From contig CAZOWX010000020.1 in assembly GCA_964583795.1 (NCBI GenBank), forward strand, positions 1 through 34,736: DNA of 34,736 nucleotides. The letters are read 5' to 3'. The position numbers were made by a program, and so were the translations under genes. Origin of the DNA: JBDTME01 sp964583795 (GTDB taxonomy: Bacteria > Patescibacteriota > Microgenomatia > UBA1400 > PJMF01). Shown here piece after piece: positions 8,221 to 16,955 of the stretch; within the stretch, counting starts at the first letter, position 1; each line of letters opens with the position of its first letter. Under the pieces are notes generated by a model. The model was not told the origin of the DNA and made no database searches. It worked only from the letters and a program-made list of their open reading frames with translations.

Positions 8221-10733
8221 TTCAGCGCAATTTTCAGCACCTCGTCCACATGCTCGACAAAGTGAAAGGTGATTTGCTTTTTGACGCTATCAGGAATTTC
8301 TTCCATATCTTTTTTGTTCTTTTTTGGCAAAATAGCAATGGTACTCCCTGCTCGCTTGGCAGCGATCAATTTTTCTTTCAAGCCCCCTATTGGCAAGACT
8401 CTCCCACGCAGCGTAACCTCTCCCGTCATACACACCTCACGTTTTACCGGAGTTTCGGTAAACGCACTGACGATAGCGGTTGTCATGGTGATACCAGCAG
8501 AGGGACCATCTTTGGGCACTGCTCCTTCAGGGACGTGAATGTGCACATCAGTCTCTTTCATTTTTTTGTCGCTAATGCCGAGCTTTTTGGCTTGTGATTT
8601 GACGTACGTCAGGGCAATTTGAGCCGACTCTTTCATCACATCACCCAATGTTCCAGTGAGTTTGACCATGCCTTTACCTGGAGTCAAAGTGACTTCAATA
8701 AATAATACGTCACCACCGACGCTGGTCCATGCAAGGCCGGTTGCTAGACCGATCTCATCTTTTTCCTCGGCGAGGGTGTGATCATACTCTTCTGGTCCAA
8801 GTAGCTTCGTTACGGCTTTGACATCGACTTTTTCGGTGGTACTTTGTTTCTCAGCAAACTTTCTGGCCAACTTTCTGACCAGTTTCCCAATTTGTCGCTC
8901 AAGACTGCGAACTCCAGCTTCACGAGTGTAGTGCGCGATGATGTGAGTAATCGCATCATCACTCAGTGTGATTTGTGCTGTGGTTACCCCGTTATTTTCC
9001 AAGACTTTTTCCCATAAATGGTCTTTGGCGATATGAAATTTTTCTTCTTCCGTGTACCCTGAGTACTCGATGATCTCGAGACGATCACGTAGTGCTGGTG
9101 GAATGGTGGAGAGGGTGTTGGCCGTAGTGATAAACAACACCTCAGACAAATCGAAAGGCACTTCGAGGTAATGGTCTGAAAATTCATGATTTTGTTCGGG
9201 ATCCAGTGCTTCTAGCAGTGCTGCCGATGGATCGCCGCGAAAATCGTTGCCAATTTTATCAATCTCATCCATCATAAAGACCGGATTTTTGCGTTTGGCT
9301 TGCTGCATACCAGTGATGATTCGACCAGGCATCGCTCCAATGTAGGTACGTCGGTGTCCGCGAATTTCGGCTTCATCGCGAATTCCACCCAAGGAAATTT
9401 TGACAAACTCTCGCCCGAGCGCCTCTGCGATTGATTTACCAATACTGGTTTTACCGACCCCTGGTGCTCCAACAAAACACAAAATGGTTGGAGCTTTACG
9501 ATCTTCTTTGTTTTTTTGCTTGGCTTTGAGTTGTAGTACCGCTAAGTACTCGATGATACGGTCTTTCACTTCTTTCAGACCATAGTGATTTTTGTTGAGT
9601 ACTTTTTGCGCTTTGTTGAGTGACACAGTTCCACGACTGCGATCATTCCACGGCAGATCAATCACTGTTTCAATCCAGTTATTAATGTAACCACTTTCGG
9701 GATTATTCATCGACATGCGATCCAAGCGTTTGAGTTCCTTGTCTACTTTTTGCGCTACCTTTTTTGGCAGTTTGGCTTTTTTAACACGTTCTCTCAGCTC
9801 GTCAAACTCCTCATCATCGTCTCCACCCTCACCCAACTCCTTTTTCATCACTCGAATGCGTTCTCGAAGTACCGACTCTTTCATGTGCTTATCAAACTGT
9901 TGCTGAGTTTTGTTAATAATGTCGCGTTCAATTTGATAGCTGTTGAGTTCTTTGGAGAGCTCAGAGACGACCATCTCGAGTCGTGCTTCAACATCGACGG
10001 TTTCAAGAATTTTTTGCTTTTTGGCTGTGGTGGTTTGTAAGGTGCTAGCAATTTGGTCTGCAAGCTCTCCAGCATTGACTCCGCTCATGAGTTTCATGAA
10101 GTTGAGAAACTCGACCGGTTTGCCCAAATTGACCGCAGAGTTAAATAACTTTGAGAGATGCTTTGACAGCGCTTTGACTTTTTCTGGGTCGGCAATAATG
10201 TCCGATAAGACTTCGACTTCAGCCAGTAAACACTCGTCTTGGTTAATAATGTTGAGAATTTTGACGCGTTTTTTCCCTTGAACGAGTGCATTGACTTGGT
10301 TATTGGTATTGAGTGTACGCTCGATACTTGCGAGAGTTCCGATTGTGTACATTTCGTTTGGAGTGGGATCATCGATGTTTTTGTTTTTCTGCGCCACCAA
10401 GATCACCATGTGGTTGGTTTGCTCAGATTTAGTGATAGCAGCGACTGATTTTTTTCGACCAAAATTCAACACGGCTTCTGTTTGCGGGAACATAATTCCC
10501 TCGCGCACAGGGACCAGCGGAAACAAGATTTTGTCGGGACGCTTTGCGAGTGCTGAAGGGAAATCTTTGGGCTTATCCTGGCCATTGGCAAATATGGTAG
10601 TACTCCCATTGTCTTTTTTGACCATGGATTCACCTGAGATGGTTTGTGATTTCTCACTGGTTTTTGGTGCTGATTGTTCAGAAACAATCTCGGGAATTTT
10701 TGCTTCTGTTGGTTCTTTTTTGGTATCGGTCAT
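8217..10733 (-). CDS. lon: ATP-dependent protease Lon
   Basis: Lon is a soluble homo-oligomeric AAA+ protease that degrades damaged and regulatory proteins. The order is canonical: LonN substrate domain (about 68-265), helical linker, AAA+ module with Walker A GAPGVGKT (422-429) and Walker B VFMMDEID (485-492), then the S16 protease domain with catalytic Ser745 in PKDGPSAG and Lys788 in GGLKEK. At 838 residues it is longer than usual because of a 65-residue hydrophilic N-terminal extension and an acidic insert (GGDDDEEFDE, 303-312). A Shine-Dalgarno AAGGA (10744-10740) sits six bases before the ATG, unlike many neighbours that look leaderless. No CIRCE or other heat-shock operator was seen upstream. 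Confidence 0.98.
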   Translation of the reverse strand: MTDTKKEPTEAKIPEIVSEQSAPKTSEKSQTISGESMVKKDNGSTTIFANGQDKPKDFPSALAKRPDKILFPLVPVREGIMFPQTEAVLNFGRKKSVAAITKSEQTNHMVILVAQKNKNIDDPTPNEMYTIGTLASIERTLNTNNQVNALVQGKKRVKILNIINQDECLLAEVEVLSDIIADPEKVKALSKHLSKLFNSAVNLGKPVEFLNFMKLMSGVNAGELADQIASTLQTTTAKKQKILETVDVEARLEMVVSELSKELNSYQIERDIINKTQQQFDKHMKESVLRERIRVMKKELGEGGDDDEEFDELRERVKKAKLPKKVAQKVDKELKRLDRMSMNNPESGYINNWIETVIDLPWNDRSRGTVSLNKAQKVLNKNHYGLKEVKDRIIEYLAVLQLKAKQKNKEDRKAPTILCFVGAPGVGKTSIGKSIAEALGREFVKISLGGIRDEAEIRGHRRTYIGAMPGRIITGMQQAKRKNPVFMMDEIDKIGNDFRGDPSAALLEALDPEQNHEFSDHYLEVPFDLSEVLFITTANTLSTIPPALRDRLEIIEYSGYTEEEKFHIAKDHLWEKVLENNGVTTAQITLSDDAITHIIAHYTREAGVRSLERQIGKLVRKLARKFAEKQSTTEKVDVKAVTKLLGPEEYDHTLAEEKDEIGLATGLAWTSVGGDVLFIEVTLTPGKGMVKLTGTLGDVMKESAQIALTYVKSQAKKLGISDKKMKETDVHIHVPEGAVPKDGPSAGITMTTAIVSAFTETPVKREVCMTGEVTLRGRVLPIGGLKEKLIAAKRAGSTIAILPKKNKKDMEEIPDSVKKQITFHFVEHVDEVLKIALK

Positions 10734-10841
10734 AGTTTTTCCTTGGTTGCGTTTGGCAGGTTTTTATCGCTCCAACTCGAGTATTTTATTGGACAGTTTT
10801 AGCATTCTAAATGATTGACTGCTAATTAGCAAGGGGAAGTT

Positions 10842-10876
10842 AGTTACTAGTTAACAGTAAACAGTTAATAGTGCTA
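10842..10876 (+). repeat. Heptamer array (AGTNNNN type), five units
   Basis: AGTTACT, AGTTAAC, AGTAAAC, AGTTAAT and AGTGCTA follow in register in the gap between lon and the holin-like gene. Read on the other strand the units end in AACT, resembling the array at 2869-2903. Confidence 0.75.
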
Positions 10877-10978
10877 TAGCCGGTTTTATGGTGTTAACGC
10901 CAAGAAAACTCATAACGCATAATTCAAAACTCAAAATAAACAGAAAAAATAGAAAAAGTGAGACTATTTACCGCTTTT

Positions 10979-11347
10979 CTACCGAATGAAAATCCCAACA
11001 AAGGTTTGTGCGATGCTTAGCAAGAAAGAGATCAAAAGAAGGGTTAAAAATTGACCCAGCTGCATGCCCATAAAAACAGTTGGTTTAATATCAAAACCAG
11101 GGACAATCCACGTTGCTAGCCATAGAATAAAGACGTTAATCACCCAAGAGAATAGTCCCAAAGTGACGATGTTGACTGGTAAAAACAAAATTTTCAAAAC
11201 AGGTCGAAGGATCATCTGCAGCAGTGACAAGACAATCCCACCCACAATCAGACTCATGTAATCTGTGTAGCTCACCGTTGGGACTAAAAACGAAAGGAGC
11301 GCGATCGCCAGAATGGTTTGGATGAAGCGAATGAAAAGGTGTTTCAT
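10979..11347 (-). CDS. Four-span membrane protein, phage holin superfamily IV type
   Basis: The 122 residues form four hydrophobic segments (about 5-24, 31-50, 55-80 and 95-118) with the family signature LRPVLKILFLPVNIVTLGLF in the middle. This matches the widespread bacterial family annotated as four-TMS phage holin superfamily IV (PF04020). Despite the name it is a housekeeping gene of unknown function in most bacteria and is not evidence of a prophage here. TAGAGT (11359-11354) lies six bases before the ATG and there is no Shine-Dalgarno. Confidence 0.85.
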   Translation of the reverse strand: MKHLFIRFIQTILAIALLSFLVPTVSYTDYMSLIVGGIVLSLLQMILRPVLKILFLPVNIVTLGLFSWVINVFILWLATWIVPGFDIKPTVFMGMQLGQFLTLLLISFLLSIAQTFVGIFIR

Positions 11348-11353
11348 GAGGTT

Positions 11354-11359
11354 ACTCTA
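11354..11359 (-). promoter_or_regulatory. -10-like box of the holin-like gene, leaderless spacing
   Basis: TAGAGT on the minus strand ends six bases before the start codon. No clear -35 partner was found. Confidence 0.4.
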
Positions 11360-11390
11360 CTCGATTTGAGGGGCGATGTAAAGTTTTTTT

Positions 11391-11488
11391 AGGTGCTAGG
11401 TGCTAGGTGCTAGGTGCTAGGTGCTGGGTGCTAGGTTTTAGGTATCAGGTATCAGGTATCAGGTGTCAGTTGTCAGGTATCGGGTATT
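11391..11488 (+). repeat. Long heptamer array, fourteen units
   Basis: Fourteen seven-base units stand in perfect register: five AGGTGCT, GGGTGCT, AGGTTTT, three AGGTATC, AGGTGTC, AGTTGTC, AGGTATC and GGGTATT. The unit drifts from AGGTGCT to AGGTATC along the array while the period stays seven, as expected for repeated slippage and divergence. It lies about 40 bases from the start of the holin-like gene, in non-coding DNA. Confidence 0.95.
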
Positions 11489-11513
11489 TGTTGTTGGATG
11501 CAAGGAAACGCTC

Positions 11514-11844
11514 GTCATCCTCGACTCGATGAATGAACCCGATCCCGCACTGCGGGATGAAGCCATCGAGCATCGGGGATCCATTTTTTCACATTTACTC
11601 AAAGTGAGTTCATTTTCTTGTCAGAGTTAGATGTGAGCTCGTTTTATTATGGCAGAAAAGGAAATCGCAAAAGTTTAACAGTTTGAAGTGAATCCATGTT
11701 AAAGCGAACTATATAAGTGGCTTTTGGTGAATCCCCGATGCTCGACTGAGCTCTCTTTACCCGACTAACTTTTTTGGCTTATTAGCCATAAAAGTTTGAA
11801 GGGTGAACCGATGGCCAGGATTTCTCTGTCGGGTCGAGGATGAC
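11514..11844. mobile_element. Inverted-repeat (MITE-like) element, family A copy 2
   Basis: This 331-base element fills much of the 690-base gap. Its left end GTCATCCTCGACTCGATGAA and right end TCGGGTCGAGGATGAC correspond to the copy at 5995-6282, with one mismatch in the terminal repeat. The inner repeat is again CATCGAGCATCGGGGAT against ATCCCCGATGCTCGA. Relative to copy 1 the right arm carries about 50 extra bases (roughly 11758-11810) between CTGAGCTCTC and GGCCAGGATTTCTC. The central sequences of the two copies are not clearly related. Confidence 0.8.
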
Positions 11845-11924
11845 GGTCGTTTTTGCTTATAAGACTCTTTTGGTAACTCATAACAACTCAACAACACAAC
11901 TACCCAACAACTCCTCTAGATTGG

Positions 11925-12004
11925 ATCCTGAATGGTCTGGCTCTTGACGATTGCCAGACACTCCAGGATGACAAGCACGATTTAAAGAGTCTATCGTGCT
12001 TGTC
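11925..12004. repeat. Two adjacent hairpins downstream of the transglutaminase gene
   Basis: A nested stem pairs ATCCTG (11925-11930) with CAGGAT (11964-11969) and GTCTGGC (11935-11941) with GCCAGAC (11953-11959). Immediately after, GACAAGCACGA (11970-11980) pairs perfectly with TCGTGCTTGTC (11994-12004) around a 12-base loop. On the minus strand they lie 33 bases beyond the transglutaminase stop, with a run of A rather than U before the first stem, so they are not a classic intrinsic terminator. They may stabilise the 3' end or be a repeat relic. Confidence 0.6.
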
Positions 12005-12036
12005 AACACCTGCTTGCAACGTTTTTTTTGAACCAA

Positions 12037-13926
12037 TCAACTTTCCTCTTTCCTCTTCTGTCGTATCTGCACTATTTTTTTTACAATTTGCATCGAAATA
12101 AATACCAACGCAGCGGTGGCGATGCAGCTGGCTGCAAAGTACGCGATGTAGAGTGGATTAATGTGTAGTTGTTGTAATTTTGAACTGGCCGAAATGGACT
12201 GAATGGTCTCACTCTCCCCCACCCGCACAATCAGTTGTTTCTCTGGAGTTTTGAACCACTCATTGCCAATCGCAGTGAAGGGGAGTTCGATACTTTGATA
12301 TGGTAGTAAGGCGTTTATTTCTGCAACGTTGAGCGTGAGTTGCACATCATCTGGAGCTTTGATCGAAACCGGAATGTGGTACCAAGCAACTCCAGTCGTA
12401 TTGGTGACTTTGAGTTGATTTGAGGAAAGCACGTTCAAGAAGGAGGAAAGGGGTTGAGTGACAGTCACTGTGTACTTTGGTTCGACAAACAGATCATGGT
12501 CGGTGACGTTGACAAACACGTCTTTTTTATCCTGTCCCTCATACTTATATGATCCGGCAGGGTAGGGTTTTGTGCTGGACTGACCTTGATATGCAAACAC
12601 AAAATGACTGAAATCAAGATGTGAAAAATAATCCACGCCCCCTGTGGTATTGGTCCAGGTCGGATCGACGCCGATCCAGTGTTGGCTTTTTTCATCATAG
12701 TACTCTGGCCAGGCATGCAGCACGTCTTGGACTAAACTTAATGGGCGAATTTCAGAGTTACTGGTAAAAGCAAAACCAGTGGCTTGACGCGCGGGAATAT
12801 TGTTGGCCCGAGCCAGAGTGACAAAGACATCGGTGAACTCCTGGCAAACAGCGTTATCGGTTTGCTCTAAGCTGCTTTTTGCGCCGAGGCGATTTTCATT
12901 GTTGCTCAATCGATCATAATTGTATTTAAGTGTATCCACGCTGTAGTCAAAAATTTGTTGCGGTGAAGAGTACTTCTTTGCAATATTTTGGATCACTGGA
13001 TCCTCAATTTCCCAATACGTATCCGCCAAAGTGTGTTGGGGTTGTGGTGTGACTTTGATGGTCTCTACACTGGGGGTGAGATAAATACTCGCTATACCTT
13101 TCGCGACCACGGATTGGGACTGGTTGGCATCGAGTAAATAGGTGGCGATCCAGTTGCCATCCATATCTTGTTCGATTTTTTCAGGATTCGGGGCGATTTC
13201 ACTATACTTTACTTTTTGATACTCGGTATCCGGTGGCAAAGCGATTTGTAATACTCCCCTATTTCCTGTCGGGTTTTGCAGATTATAGGTGAGTGAAAAA
13301 TCGAAGTATTGTTTCTCTCCAAAAATAATCGAGATGCCTTCGGTATTGTCGGGTTGGTCATAGGTCAGGATGCTGTGCTCATCGTCAGTTGTAAGCGTGT
13401 AGTTGCTGGGGGTGGCGAGTTTGGGTTGGCCAAACTTTCTGGGGATTTTTAAGACGGCACTGTAACGATCAAAACCATCTGGATCAGCAATGCGCGGGGT
13501 ATACACTTCTAAAATATTACCGCTGATAATCGCGGTGTCGGGATCATCATACTCGATGCTAAAGACTCGCTTTTTACCTTTTCCGGCAATGATATCCGGA
13601 AACTCGATGCCAATGGTGGTCGAGTTGTCATTGACGACGACATTCGCATTGAGTTTTTTGTTAGTGAGTCGGTCCATCACCCGAATATTTTTGAGTTTGG
13701 TGCTGGAGAGTTCGAGACCGTATTTTTTAAGATAGGTAGTGCTTAAGTTGTTACTAATCGTAAAATTTTTGGAGACGTGTGAGTTGCCACTAAAGTCAAC
13801 GGTTTGGACATTTTCTAAAGTGGTTGTGAACTCATTGGCGGCAAATGCTTGTATTGGCAAGCAAAGGAAGGTTATCAGTGTAACCAAAAGTGTCATGAAT
13901 AGCTGTTGTACCATTCGTTTTCGCAT
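12037..13926 (-). CDS. Exported, membrane-anchored transglutaminase-like protein
   Basis: The 629-residue protein begins with a clear signal peptide (MRKRMVQQ, hydrophobic core, cleavage likely after AFA at 29). A beta-rich region is followed by a transglutaminase-like papain-fold domain (about 325-425) with the triad Cys361 in NAVCQEF, His404 in LHAWPEY and Asp421 in VDPTW. A predicted immunoglobulin-like segment follows, and then a single membrane span at 593-615 with a basic cytoplasmic tail. It should sit outside the cell anchored at its C-terminus and could be a peptidase, a crosslinker or a peptidoglycan/protein amidase-like enzyme; the substrate is unknown. A longer in-frame ATG 21 codons upstream was rejected because it would bury the signal peptide and would include the TACACT box at 13939-13934, seven bases before the chosen ATG. 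Confidence 0.88.
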   Translation of the reverse strand: MRKRMVQQLFMTLLVTLITFLCLPIQAFAANEFTTTLENVQTVDFSGNSHVSKNFTISNNLSTTYLKKYGLELSSTKLKNIRVMDRLTNKKLNANVVVNDNSTTIGIEFPDIIAGKGKKRVFSIEYDDPDTAIISGNILEVYTPRIADPDGFDRYSAVLKIPRKFGQPKLATPSNYTLTTDDEHSILTYDQPDNTEGISIIFGEKQYFDFSLTYNLQNPTGNRGVLQIALPPDTEYQKVKYSEIAPNPEKIEQDMDGNWIATYLLDANQSQSVVAKGIASIYLTPSVETIKVTPQPQHTLADTYWEIEDPVIQNIAKKYSSPQQIFDYSVDTLKYNYDRLSNNENRLGAKSSLEQTDNAVCQEFTDVFVTLARANNIPARQATGFAFTSNSEIRPLSLVQDVLHAWPEYYDEKSQHWIGVDPTWTNTTGGVDYFSHLDFSHFVFAYQGQSSTKPYPAGSYKYEGQDKKDVFVNVTDHDLFVEPKYTVTVTQPLSSFLNVLSSNQLKVTNTTGVAWYHIPVSIKAPDDVQLTLNVAEINALLPYQSIELPFTAIGNEWFKTPEKQLIVRVGESETIQSISASSKLQQLHINPLYIAYFAASCIATAALVFISMQIVKKIVQIRQKRKEES

Positions 13927-13933
13927 CTTGATT

Positions 13934-13939
13934 AGTGTA
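13934..13939 (-). promoter_or_regulatory. -10-like box of the transglutaminase gene
   Basis: TACACT on the minus strand ends seven bases before the ATG, consistent with a leaderless transcript. The box supports the shorter start with the intact signal peptide. Confidence 0.4.
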
Positions 13940-13994
13940 GCGGATTGAGGAGGGTTGGGAAACAGGGAGCGAGATGGAATGAAACCCATAATAT

Positions 13995-14023
13995 TTGTAA
14001 ATTGTACTAACTTCTGTTACAAT
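13995..14023 (+). promoter_or_regulatory. Promoter of the 14049 gene
   Basis: TTGTAA (13995-14000) and TACAAT (14018-14023) are separated by 17 bases. Transcription would begin near 14030, leaving a short leader that carries GGAGGA (14041-14046) just before the ATG at 14049. This is the clearest example of a leadered gene to contrast with the leaderless ones. Confidence 0.6.
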
Positions 14024-14048
14024 GCGAACTCTTGATTTTTGGAGGAAT

Positions 14049-14777
14049 ATGGCAATTTACGGATTACGCTTTGAACACGGGTATTCTGTTAGTGCAGACG
14101 ATTTTTTAGCCGAAAAGCTTACTTTAGAGCACTATTTGGGTGTTCCGAACGTCCTTAGATTTGTGTTTACGCCTGGAGTGCATAACATAACACCCTCTGA
14201 AATGTTGTGTCCAGCAATGGTACATACAATTCAGGTTGTGAGTAATGATAATGCGTTAGAGCAAACGGGAGTGTATCGTTCAAAAAGAATGTTGAATATT
14301 GGGGCAAGTGACTTGAGCATTGCTGCAGCTCAGTTTATGGAAGCAACACCCACAATAAACCCAATAAATGAGGAACTTATACGAATGGTACATTTAGGTC
14401 AGGAAGATTCCCCTCTTGTTACTATTGCTACAACAGATCAAGAGTCTCCAAGTTATCGCCAAATGCTGATTATTTATTGGGTGCTTTCCTATTTACCGAA
14501 TTTACCTCTAAAGTGTGAAACATATGAAGCTGAAAATCCAATAACTTTTTATCAAGAAATTGTTGCAGTTTTTGAATCTATTAGAGGCACTGAAATTAAA
14601 GAAAAAGATCTATTTCGAAAACTTAAGAATTTGTTTCCGCGATATAATAAGTATGGTTTTGAATTAGATGCTTTCAGATCAGGTCTTATTATTTTGGAGA
14701 AAAATGGACTTGTAATTGTTAGAGATACAATAGTTGGTGGGAAACATCAAACACTTATTTCTCTTACGAAAAAATAA
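14049..14777 (+). CDS. Unknown protein with possible C-terminal winged helix
   Basis: The frame could start at 14022, but that ATG overlaps the -10 box, while the ATG at 14049 follows a strong GGAGGA. The resulting protein has 242 residues and no signal or membrane segment. The first 150 residues are mixed alpha/beta without recognisable motifs. The last 70 residues (helix, KEKDLFRKLKNLF, helix, LIILEKNGLVIVRD, then a basic strand) have the look of a winged helix-turn-helix domain. That fold guess is inference only. It is divergent from the transglutaminase and 59 bases ahead of a sugar nucleotidyltransferase that seems to have its own -10 box. Confidence 0.75.
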   Translation: MAIYGLRFEHGYSVSADDFLAEKLTLEHYLGVPNVLRFVFTPGVHNITPSEMLCPAMVHTIQVVSNDNALEQTGVYRSKRMLNIGASDLSIAAAQFMEATPTINPINEELIRMVHLGQEDSPLVTIATTDQESPSYRQMLIIYWVLSYLPNLPLKCETYEAENPITFYQEIVAVFESIRGTEIKEKDLFRKLKNLFPRYNKYGFELDAFRSGLIILEKNGLVIVRDTIVGGKHQTLISLTKK

Positions 14778-14823
14778 GAAGTTTTTTTAGTAAGTCATTC
14801 TGCCGTTGTTATTTTGTTTGTGT

Positions 14824-14829
14824 TACCAT
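14824..14829 (+). promoter_or_regulatory. -10-like box of the second nucleotidyltransferase gene
   Basis: TACCAT ends seven bases before the ATG at 14837, with no Shine-Dalgarno in the short gap. It matches the leaderless spacing seen at other genes, but the hexamer is a weak match. Confidence 0.3.
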
Positions 14830-14836
14830 CACACTC

Positions 14837-15583
14837 ATGAAAGCAATCCTTCTCGCTGCGGGCTTCTCTACTCGGCTGTATCCTCTCACTGAGTATTTTC
14901 CGAAAGGACTGTTGGAAGTCGGTGGGAAATCCATTTCGGGGTATGTGATGGATGAGCTAGTAAAACTTCCAGAGGTAGATGAGATTGTGTTAGTGACGAA
15001 TCATCGATACGTTGAGCACTTTATCAATTGGGTGAAAAATGAGTACAAAAATTACTCAATACAAATCATCGACGACTGTGCAACACACAAAGATGAGCGG
15101 CTTGGAGCTATTGGTGATCTACAGTTGGTGATCGAGCAAAAAGGCTGGCAGAATGAGGACATTTTGGTGCTTTCCAGTGATACGCTCAGTTCGCTGAAGC
15201 TAAGTGAGTTTGTCGATTTTTTTGAGAGCCATCATGGTGTTATTAACGCTGTCTATGACACGAAAGACAAAGAAATCATCAGAGAAAAATTGGGTTGTGT
15301 GACGCTTGATCAGGACAAGATTGTACAGTTTATCGAGAAACCAAGTGAGCCTGAAGGCACTCTGACCAGTATCCCCTACTATATTTTTCCCAAAGAAGCG
15401 TCTGCACTTGTCACTCAGTATTTGTCTGAAGGCAACAGCGCCGATGCACCGGGATCAATCATTTCTTGGTTGATTGATAAGTTGCCAGTATATGGGTTTC
15501 AGACAAAAGGGTACTACTATGATGTCGGGACGAAAGAAGTGTATGAGCGGCTAAAGGTGGATTTCAGTAGTTTAATCAAATAG
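14837..15583 (+). CDS. Sugar-phosphate nucleotidyltransferase (RmlA/GalU-like)
   Basis: A single-domain 248-residue nucleotidyltransferase that would transfer a nucleotidyl group to a sugar- or polyol-1-phosphate. It opens with the family loop LAAGFSTRLYPLTEYFPKG (6-24), including Arg13 and Lys23, and has the central SSDTLSS segment in the place of the metal-binding Asp and a conserved FIEKP in the sugar-binding part. It lacks the C-terminal beta-helix of the gene at 2905. Its short length fits the NTP_transferase family of RmlA, CTP:phosphocholine or GDP-mannose pyrophosphorylase-like enzymes. The last 12 bases overlap the end of the convergent nuclease-like gene. Confidence 0.85.
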   Translation: MKAILLAAGFSTRLYPLTEYFPKGLLEVGGKSISGYVMDELVKLPEVDEIVLVTNHRYVEHFINWVKNEYKNYSIQIIDDCATHKDERLGAIGDLQLVIEQKGWQNEDILVLSSDTLSSLKLSEFVDFFESHHGVINAVYDTKDKEIIREKLGCVTLDQDKIVQFIEKPSEPEGTLTSIPYYIFPKEASALVTQYLSEGNSADAPGSIISWLIDKLPVYGFQTKGYYYDVGTKEVYERLKVDFSSLIK

Positions 15584-16297
15584 ATGAATTCCTTGAGATT
15601 TTCTTAATCTTGAGCAACCATCTGTTATGCATTGAAATAGTCTTTGCATAATCATTTGTTCTACAGTATTTGAGCGTGTTTTTGTATCAAGTACGTGCCA
15701 GTAACGAATGCCCTCATTTTCATGTCTTTTTTCCAAAAAAACTCTTTTTTTTAAACAAAAGATGTAATCAGGGTAATTTTCTGCATTCAGTTCAGAATTA
15801 CTTTGTAGTTTATCTGTAGTTTCGTCTACCCACTGTAAAAATGTTTCTTGACTAGCATATGCATCAAAGCAAAACATAAAGCTTGTGGAAATAGAGGCAT
15901 GAATGCCACCAAGTACTAAAGAGGTTTGTACTAATTTTTGAATTGAATTATGAAACTCTTTTTTCTTACAATAGGTTTTTACCTCACCAAAAGTGGTAAC
16001 TGAAATATTTGAAGCGACAAAAAAGTTGTTGTCTTTATAAACAAACGATCGAGGATCAAAATTATCTACAACCAGAATATCAATCTGAGAACTTGTTTCT
16101 CCTTTTTTATTAATTACAAAACCTTCTCCGACACTGTACGTTGAAGGTAAATACCTTTGTAGAATTTCTCTTAGTACTTTTTCGTGATAACTACCCTTGC
16201 TAGGAGCATGGTCAATTATAGAGTCAAGTCGCCTGTATTTTGCTAAAACTTCTTGAGTAATGCTATCTAAGTATGTGATTTTATTTTTTTTCGCCAT
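15572..16297 (-). CDS. PD-(D/E)XK nuclease-like protein (DUF6602 type), lexA operon
   Basis: The 241-residue protein carries the residue pattern of the PD-(D/E)XK fold: Glu39 in a first helix (GSYHEKVLREIL), Asp73 in SSQIDILVVD on a strand, and Glu105-x-Lys107 in FGEVKTY. The layout GxxxE, LPxxYxVGxGFV, SQIDI and EVK is that of the proteins annotated DUF6602, known from restriction-like and defence contexts but not characterised. It starts 11 bases after the lexA stop on the same strand and has no obvious promoter or Shine-Dalgarno, so it is probably co-transcribed with lexA and induced by DNA damage. Its tail overlaps the convergent nucleotidyltransferase by 12 bases. Confidence 0.75.
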   Translation of the reverse strand: MAKKNKITYLDSITQEVLAKYRRLDSIIDHAPSKGSYHEKVLREILQRYLPSTYSVGEGFVINKKGETSSQIDILVVDNFDPRSFVYKDNNFFVASNISVTTFGEVKTYCKKKEFHNSIQKLVQTSLVLGGIHASISTSFMFCFDAYASQETFLQWVDETTDKLQSNSELNAENYPDYIFCLKKRVFLEKRHENEGIRYWHVLDTKTRSNTVEQMIMQRLFQCITDGCSRLRKSQGIHLFD

Positions 16298-16308
16298 GAA
16301 TAAATACT

Positions 16309-16929
16309 TTAGTAAACAAATTTACGAATCAGTCCCACACACTTACCCTGAATAGTGACTTTCTTGGCGTAGATTGGTCGCATAGCGCTGTTGGCTGGCT
16401 CGAGGCGAACGCGGGTGGTCTCTTTGTAAAATCGCTTTAGTGTTGCCAGACCGTTATCAAGTAGTGCCACCACGATATCTCCATCATGCACGTCTTCTTG
16501 TTTTTCAATTACGACATAGTCTCCATCAAGTATTCCATCCTCGATCATCGACTCTCCTTTGACCTGAAGGACATACGCGGCGCGCTTGCCACTGATCATT
16601 TCGGGTGAAACTTTGAAAGTAGCATTGGGATCGGTAAATGGTTGGATGGGTTGTCCAGCAGCGATGAAACCCATGAGAGGTAAGTCCAGACTTTCGGTGA
16701 GACGCAAAAAGGTTCGATCAATCAGCTCAATGCCGCGAACTGAGCCTTCTGCTTTGCGAATGACTTTTTTACGAACCAGTGCTTGAAGGTGTTCATGAAC
16801 TGTAGCCAGTGATGAAACACCTAATGCTTCAGCAATCTCTTGTAATGTTGGAGAGTAGCCATTCTTCTGGATGTATTGAGCCAAAAAATCGATAATTTGA
16901 CGTTGGCGTTTGTAGAGTGTTGGTGGCAT
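16309..16929 (-). CDS. lexA: SOS repressor LexA
   Basis: LexA represses DNA-damage genes and is inactivated by RecA-stimulated self-cleavage. The N-terminal winged helix (1-70) has the family signature SPTLQEIAEALGV (26-38). The C-terminal S24 peptidase domain has the cleavage site Ala91-Gly92 in FIAAGQP, nucleophile Ser127 in KGESMIEDG and general base Lys165 in LATLKRF. Length (206) is typical. The Shine-Dalgarno AAGGAAGGA (16944-16936) lies six bases before the ATG. The gene is preceded by a long array of CGAAT-type units that probably mediates its control, and followed by a nuclease-like gene in the same transcript. Confidence 0.97.
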   Translation of the reverse strand: MPPTLYKRQRQIIDFLAQYIQKNGYSPTLQEIAEALGVSSLATVHEHLQALVRKKVIRKAEGSVRGIELIDRTFLRLTESLDLPLMGFIAAGQPIQPFTDPNATFKVSPEMISGKRAAYVLQVKGESMIEDGILDGDYVVIEKQEDVHDGDIVVALLDNGLATLKRFYKETTRVRLEPANSAMRPIYAKKVTIQGKCVGLIRKFVY

Positions 16930-16955
16930 AAGTCATCCTTCCTTTATGAACTAAT

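Noticed and set aside
10291..10818. A 175-codon open frame antisense to the start of lon
   Set aside because: The opposite strand encodes the conserved LonN domain and the strong lon Shine-Dalgarno; the antisense protein has no sensible composition.
10979..11347. The holin-family gene as a sign of a prophage
   Set aside because: This family is a common chromosomal membrane protein, and no phage structural, integrase or lysis genes lie nearby.
11391..11488. The fourteen-unit heptamer array as a CRISPR or coding heptad repeat
   Set aside because: Units are contiguous with no spacers and the region has no open frame with a start signal; it is a simple tandem repeat.
13927..13989. Longer start for the transglutaminase at 13989
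   Set aside because: It would place 21 polar residues before a clear signal peptide and would overlap the promoter-like box; the ATG at 13926 explains both.
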